Assembly (NCBI GenBank): GCA_023630585.1
Contig: CM042548.1
Coordinates: forward strand, 15,898,527 to 15,962,526
Direction: 5' to 3'
DNA length: 64,000 nt
Origin: Cranoglanis bouderius
Taxonomy: Eukaryota > Chordata > Actinopteri > Siluriformes > Cranoglanididae
Position 1 is the stretch's first letter, and each line of letters opens with the position of its first letter. Under the pieces are notes generated by a model that did not search any database, was not told the DNA's origin, and was given only the letters and a program-made list of their open reading frames with translations. Both the position numbers and the translations under genes were made by a program. This document shows, piece after piece, positions 58,435-64,000 of the stretch.

Positions 58435-59082
58435 CAGGAGTGCTTGAGAATGCAAATGTTCATGTTCTCAGAAAAGAAAAAGAAAGATGGTCAACTTGTC
58501 TTGTCGCTAAGCGACAAACTAGCCAGCATCAGACATCAGACATGTGTGGTTAAGTGGAATGATTAGTGTTTTTCCCGGGCAGTGTCCCAAGGTGCTTCAT
58601 GGTCAGTAGCTCAGCTTCATGAGCGATCAGGATGCTAAATAGAGGCTAAGTAGATCCCCCATCATCTAATCTATCTCAAAAAAAAAGATTCGAAATAAAA
58701 ATGATGACATATCCCTTTGGAGCAGAAACAGAAAGTAGACTCCAATGAAGTAGCCATTACACAAGATGGTTGTGGTTATAGACAGTTAGGAGGAGTAATT
58801 GGTCTGAGAAGCTCCATATTTTTGCAGCGCTCATTTCATCTTAGCTAAGTTGCTAACTGTCATATCAGCAAAGGTACCATGCTAGCTAAGAATTTAACAG
58901 GCTTAGCTTGCTAGTTAGCTAACATGCCTAATTTGTATAGCCTTAACAAACCACTTTTTGTTTACAAACACTGGAGTTTATTGCTAGTTTTGTACAGTGA
59001 TGTTAAACACTTGATGCCGGGAATAACTTCTAGCTAGCTGGACTACAGTATGTTAAGAGTAGTATGCTGGCGATCATCAGCT
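58435..59082. other. Spacer, no gene seen
   Basis: Unique DNA with repeated 'gctagctag'-type motifs near 58890-59085. Nothing coding. Confidence 0.5.
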
Positions 59083-59290
59083 AGCTAGCTTGCTTTCTTC
59101 TGTTTTCCTTTCTTTCTTTCAGTCAGTCAGTCTTTTTTTCTGTCTAACTTTTTTCTTTCTTTCCATCTTTTTGTCTTTCTTCCTTTCTTTCTATGTTTCA
59201 GCCAATCAGTCAGCCTTTTTTCTGTCTATCTTTCCATCTTGTTTTTTTTTCTTTATCTGTCTATTTTTTTTTTTTTTGTTTTTCTTTCAG
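59083..59290. repeat. Degenerate (CTTT)n pyrimidine tract
   Basis: CTTT units with CAGT interruptions. 'agtagtatgctgg' and 'atcatcagctagct'/'atcgtcagctagct' occur on both sides (about 59059 and 59291), so the tract sits between short direct repeats. Confidence 0.85.
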
Positions 59291-60329
59291 AGTAGTATGC
59301 TGGCAATCGTCAGCTAGCTTAATAGGAATTTAGCTATGTCAATAGAAAGAAAAAAAAAACTTATCTTCCATTTTGATTCCACTTCATTTTACTCCACGTA
59401 AACACATAAAATTCTGTTTTACGGAAATAGATACATTCCTGTTAAGCAGCTAAAGTTGGTAATGTCCTAGCTAGTAATGTTAGCTTGCTTCGTACCACTT
59501 AATAGGAATTTAGCTATTGCAGTAGAACAAAAAGTTTAGATGCACTTACATCATTACCTACTTAGGTCATAACCTCCATTTTTATTCCATCGCATTTTAC
59601 TCCATGTCACGTCTCTTCACTTCATGTCATGGATGTTAGCATGAAAAAAAAACCAAAAAACAAACAAATAAGAAAACATCAAAACTGTAACCTGTAATTT
59701 AGAATGATACATAAAGGCAAATCTTACCCTTATCAAGTACAAATGTACTGTACATTTATGCAATGTACCACAGAAGGAATTATTATTTAATGTGACATAT
59801 ACAAATCAAATATATGAAATTCAGATATTTTATCAGATTTTTTCCCCAGTCTTTTGTCAGTGCGGATGAGACCTGCAGAGTAGTTAGTTAACCCTGCTCC
59901 AGGTTCCCTTTCTGTACAAAACCCCTCGTATGAATAGCCACGGTGGAGGCGTAGCAGCGATGCATTCAGCTGGATATTCATTCTTTTATACATCTTTTCT
60001 AAACATCACCGCTCCAGCCTGTATATCCATTTTCTCTGCTATATGAATCTTTATTCATATATCATTGTCATTTTCTTCAGGATTCCTATAGCATTCCTGC
60101 ACGAACTCTTTTCAGGTATCTTCTAGTTGCATCATGCATAGCTGTGAAGGAGTTCAGTCCTGTATCATTCTTGACTGATTTTTTAGCAATTAAGAATTAC
60201 CAAAAAAAAATTGTTGTTTCATGTATACGTTAAATAAGCAAAATTTAAAAGTAAAATGTATTCTCTTGCTTTATGTTTTAATACTTGCGTAATTCATTTA
60301 ATCACTTTTGTCTTGACTTATTTAATTCA
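59291..60329. other. Unique sequence, no gene seen
   Basis: 'cttaataggaatttagcta' occurs at about 59318 and 59498, a small local duplication. No coding motif. Confidence 0.45.
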
Positions 60330-60500
60330 CAGTGCCTTGCATAAGTATTCACCCCCCTTGAACTTTTCCACGTTTTGTAGTACTACACCCCTGGAAATGG
60401 AATGAACTTAATTGACATCATGTATCACGGTATGGACTTAAATTTGTGCCAAAAGTATTAAATGTAACTTTTCAAGAAATGAAAGAAAATATATAATGAG
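60330..60500 (+). mobile_element. Tc1-like left terminus
   Basis: CAGTGCCTTGCATAAGTATT, then 'caccccccttgaacttttcc' and 'cacgttttgtagt', is a well-known type of fish Tc1 terminus. No right end was found. Confidence 0.7.
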
Positions 60501-60844
60501 AAAGAAGAAAAACACTCTGAAACTGAAAACAATTAACTCAGTGGTTACATGGTCCACAAACCTCTCATGTGGGCTGGGCTTAACAGCGATTTACTCTCAT
60601 TGGCTAGTGAGATTTGGGTCCAGAGATCCACAGTTCATATGGGAGAAGCTGTTGACAGCAAAAAAAGGATATCTCGGCAAGTAAAAATATCTTCAATACA
60701 CGCGAATTCAACTATTATTTCTCTCTTGTTTTAGATTACTTTTAAACCAGTATAAGAATATTAAGCCCCTTTCTAGATTTTTCTTATTTATTTCAAGTTT
60801 CAAATCATCTAAATCATCTATTGGCAGATAATTGCTACTTACAG

Positions 60845-60885
60845 TACCCACAGTGAAACATGGTGGTGGTAGCATCATGGCCATG
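60845..60885 (+). pseudogene. Tc1-like transposase scrap
   Basis: 'cacagtgaaacatggtggtg' reads VKHGGGS followed by IM, the GGGS box of Tc1 transposases. It is probably part of the same decayed copy as 60330-60500. Confidence 0.65.
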
Positions 60886-60935
60886 ACACCTACATACGAC
60901 CTTCATGACAACTAAAAAGTGACATAAACATTGAT
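60886..60935 (+). repeat. Family C fragment
   Basis: 'cacctacatacgaccttcat' and 'gacaactaaaaagtgacat' match the join of family C across the solo LTR at 37104-38893. Confidence 0.6.
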
Positions 60936-60940
60936 AAAGT

Positions 60941-60959
60941 TTTTTCTTTCTTTCTTTTT

Positions 60960-60996
<37 letters not shown>

Positions 60997-61042
60997 TTTT
61001 TTCTGTCTAATTTTTCTTTCTTTCTTTCCATCTTTTTTGTCT

Positions 61043-61082
<40 letters not shown>

Positions 61083-61345
61083 TCAGTCAGTCTTTCTTTC
61101 AGTTAGTCTTTTTTCTGTCTATATTTCTTTTCATCAGAAAATAAAGAGATAAAGATTATCTGACTTTATTTTCTGTTTTTCTTTCAGTCTTCTTTCTTTC
61201 TTTTTTCTCTCAGTCTTTCTTTCCATTTGTCTTTCTTTCTTTCTTTTTGTCTTTATCTGTCTTTAGTTGTTGTTTTTCTTGGTATCTTTGTCTTTGTTTC
61301 TTTGTTTCTTTCTTTTTTCTTTCAGTCTATATTTTTCTTTCTTTC
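60941..61345. repeat. (CTTT)n and degenerate pyrimidine tract, about 400 bp
   Basis: Perfect TTTC arrays (about 60966-60992 and 61044-61084), then CAGT-interrupted units, like the tract at 59083. Confidence 0.93.
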
Positions 61346-61349
61346 ATGG

Positions 61350-61488
61350 AATTTTTATATCCATGAGAGCAGAGTATTTTTGTGAATTGTTTTGAACAAA
61401 ACATGAAATGGTTAAACAATAAAGACAATTTTTCACAGCCTTCTTTGCTCATATTTACCAAGGGTGCCAATATTAGTGGAGGGCACTG
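61350..61488 (-). mobile_element. Tc1-like terminal inverted repeat, solo
   Basis: Nearly identical to the right terminus at 52208-52364; reverse complement begins CAGTGCCCTCCACTAATAT and TA follows at 61489-61490. The rest of the element is replaced by the pyrimidine tract. Confidence 0.85.
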
Positions 61489-61490
61489 TA

Positions 61491-62039
61491 TATACTGTAT
61501 AAGAAATAGTTTGGTATTTTTATGACTTATAGTTAGTTGCATTTTAATGTCTTCATCAGTCCATATATCAAGCCCTGTGATTCTGTCTCCTCCAAACCAC
61601 AAGACATTATGAAACTCGAAACAGGATGTAGCATGACAGGTTCAACCAATCACGTTATCTGACAACACTGGGAGTGGATTGCTTTTACACATGGTGCGGT
61701 CTAAACCCCAGACATGAAGTTGTTGTTTTTTTTCCACGTACATGAGAGATTATTTTTCTGCACCGCACCCAACCTCAAATACAGCTTCTATGTAATCGAC
61801 TTAATTCTTAGTGCAAATGATCCCAAAAACTCACCAGAAGGGATTTATTTTATTTTATATAGATAATATTTTCCCAGACAGTGAGTATTGTGGTGATTCA
61901 AGATGCCAAGTCGTTTGTCCTGCCAGCTTTATTGATGAAGAATTGGAGGGAAGCTGAAGTCCCAGGAAGTCTCGGGAGCTCCAGATAAATCTAACAATCT
62001 CCTTTATCTTTTTTTCAAACTCTACACAAGCTCATACTT
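61491..62039. other. Spacer, no gene seen
   Basis: Unique sequence without recognised features. Confidence 0.5.
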
Positions 62040-62490
62040 CCTGAACCGTTGTACCCCTGCCTTTCCTGCTGAGATTATTAGTAGCCTCCTATAGCCTCTC
62101 CTGAACCCTTGAGTTCATATGAGTTTTTAATCAATAGACTTTTTTTCCATCCTTCATGACAACCGGATCCTCTTAGTCCATAACCATCATCGTGTGCTGA
62201 CAGATGCCTCTCGCTCAACTACATCTGACCTGGACTCATATTGAACTTCCACCTCCCATGTTCTCATATCTCTGACATCTGTACATGTCTGAAACAATCC
62301 AACATATTCCTGACTCGTGTAAACTTTTATCTCTGACTGTAACTTATAACTACCACCTGGTGTTGTCCAGATGAAGATTGGTTTCCGTTATGAGTTCTGG
62401 CTCCTCACGAGCTTTCTTCATCATAATCTCTCAGGGCGTTTGCTCTGTTTACTCGTTAAGGATTTGGAATTCTGAAGAAGCTAGATAGCT
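62040..62490 (+). repeat. Decayed teleost dispersed repeat (possible)
   Basis: 'cctttcctgctgagattatt', 'cttccacctcccatgttctc', 'ctgactgtaacttataacta' and 'gttctggctcctcacgagct' resemble, in order, a repeat common in fish 3' UTRs and introns. Very diverged. Confidence 0.4.
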
Positions 62491-64000
62491 AATAAAATAT
62501 GACTGAATATTCACAGAATAGACGCTTTCCCTGACAGAAATCATGCAGACAGACCATCTACTCTGCGAGTAAACAGTGCCGACAATAAGCATGAAAAAGG
62601 TTTGAGGTGATATTTCAGCCTTCTATAGAACACTGGGTTAGTAAACCTCATTAGGTTCATATTAATGCCATCATTAAGACTGGGCCATTTTTAGTGCTGT
62701 GTTATAAAACAAGCCATATGCGATGTATCTGTGGCTGAATTCTGAGCCAAAAATTATGAAAAATCAGGTTTTGGATGAAACATGAAACTTCAAAAAAAAA
62801 TTCAGCACCGTATGAAGCCCTGAATAAAGTAATATGTGTTTACCTGGAACCAGAAGGGGCTTGCTCTGGCCTTCAAGGCCTCTCTGTGAGACAGCACATA
62901 AGTGAGGTTAGGTTACATTGGCAGATGTTAATAATATCCAGTGGTGTATGTATGTCTTGCCGGCAGCCTGGAACCGTAGGCTTCAGGAAACACAAAGCCT
63001 GCCAGAAAGTCATTCGCGTGATCCGCAGCTCTGTGCACGGGGGAGGTCGGAGAGATCAATAGCTGAACGTCTGCTCTCAGAGGGGCAGCGACGCCTCGTT
63101 ACAACGCTGGAGGAAAAGAGGCTTTTTTTTCCAGGATGCCAGGCTCAGAGTCCGTGGTGCAGGAGATGTGGAGATGCTTCTCTCCAGAGGCTCGGCCTGT
63201 GCGGGGGCATTAGTTACAGCATCTGTCTAGCAGCTGTCAGGAGAAGCCTGGAGACTCCCCGAGTGTGCCTGAGCAAACACACCAAGAGAAAGCCTCCAAT
63301 ATTATCAGTTAATACGCCAAAGCACAGACGCATACGCTGCCATCTTGATTATGATACGCTATTCTGTCATATAGACGATTTCTTTAAACCCTGCTGAAGT
63401 GTTTCTAGGCCAGAGGCGAGTGTTAGCTAGTGAAGGCAGAAGATCTCTTCACGTTCCCTGTAGAAACCGTTTCAGTCAGTGTGTGAACTTTTCTCACAGG
63501 TGAAACCACGGAGTTTGCGTTTGTGGTATCGCACTGACCGAATTCTGACTATTCCGCGCTATTTCTGGACATTTTTACCAGGTTTGAAATGGTCTTATTC
63601 TAATGGCAGATCATTTTGCTTAATTCTGGGAATAAATATAAAAAAGTATATAATTATCTGCGAAAAGAATAACCTGATTTAAAGGTTAAAATTAGTACAA
63701 ACTTAAAAAAAAAAAAACAATCAATTTAACAGGGTCCACTTGGGCAGCAAGAAACACCTATCAGCTCAATATTTTTGAGCACTTGAAAAAAATGGGTGGG
63801 TTCAAACAAAATGTGCCATTCTGATCTGTCGTCTCATTTTCATCTTTTGATCTCAAACCCAAATGTATTCAATGTATAGTGAAAACAATAGAATTGGCCT
63901 TGCTCTTCCAATATTTTGAGAGGGGACTATATATATATTTTTGCAAAATCACTACAACAAGCGATTTATTATTCAACACAGCAGACAGCATGGTCTTTGA
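62491..64000. other. Unique sequence with an unassigned GC-richer stretch
   Basis: 62840-63480 is GC-richer and open for 95 and 159 codons in two plus-strand frames (62775-63062, 62918-63397). The longer product is Arg/Ser/Cys-rich, with no recognised domain. It could be an exon, a conserved element or chance. Poly-A at 63704-63717; the end of the window has nothing recognised. Confidence 0.35.

Noticed and set aside
58362..58566. Cys-Val repeat open frames
   Set aside because: Pure translation of a GT microsatellite.

Overview
The window looks like non-coding DNA from a ray-finned (teleost) fish. It is AT-rich and dense in long microsatellites. It also carries Tc1/mariner, hAT and piggyBac-type DNA transposon remnants, tRNA-derived SINEs, LINE reverse-transcriptase scraps and Ty3/gypsy-type LTRs. 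Two dispersed families (called A and B here) resemble repeats I associate with catfish (Siluriformes); that is recollection, not a search. I found no convincing host protein-coding exon, no tRNA or rRNA gene, and nothing prokaryotic. Most open frames are low-complexity or repeat-derived.

The best-supported gene-like object is an LTR retrotransposon at 7571-10772. It has two LTRs (7571-8084 and 10285-10772), a polypurine tract and a perfect 5-bp target duplication (TAAAC). It sits inside a family B repeat whose two halves lie on either side. There is no pol. Its single reading frame encodes a gag-like N-terminus, then a zinc finger that closely matches the N-terminal C6H2 finger of methionine aminopeptidase 1 (METAP1), then two arrays of 39-bp based coding repeats with two frameshifts. 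This gag-only element with a captured host zinc finger is the most unusual object here.

Layout: 0-1.3 kb holds Tc1 transposase and LINE RT fragments; 2.8-3.2 kb a hAT MITE; 3.2-7.5 kb mostly unique sequence, microsatellites and a family B copy; 7.5-11 kb the METAP1-finger LTR element nested in family B; 11.5-12.35 kb a solo LTR; 12.5-14.9 kb a degenerate 'ggttcta' repeat cluster with a nested mariner-type MITE; 15-19 kb mostly unique sequence plus family A; 19-23.1 kb two GTTT-rich minisatellite blocks, one split by a solo LTR; 23-36 kb largely unique sequence with scattered transposon ends; 37.1-40.4 kb a 1.8-kb solo LTR and a Tc1 fragment nested in a ~190-bp repeat family; 40-47 kb unique sequence plus family B copies, one carrying a piggyBac-like MITE; 47-49.5 kb family A split by a solo LTR, a SINE and a Tc1 transposase fragment; 50-52.4 kb simple repeats, a minisatellite and an internally deleted Tc1 element; 52-64 kb unique sequence, microsatellites and Tc1 pieces.

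Several unique, moderately GC-rich islands between the repeats look like candidate conserved non-coding elements. The window could therefore be a gene desert or large intron near a regulated gene. That is inference from texture only and needs alignment to other fish.
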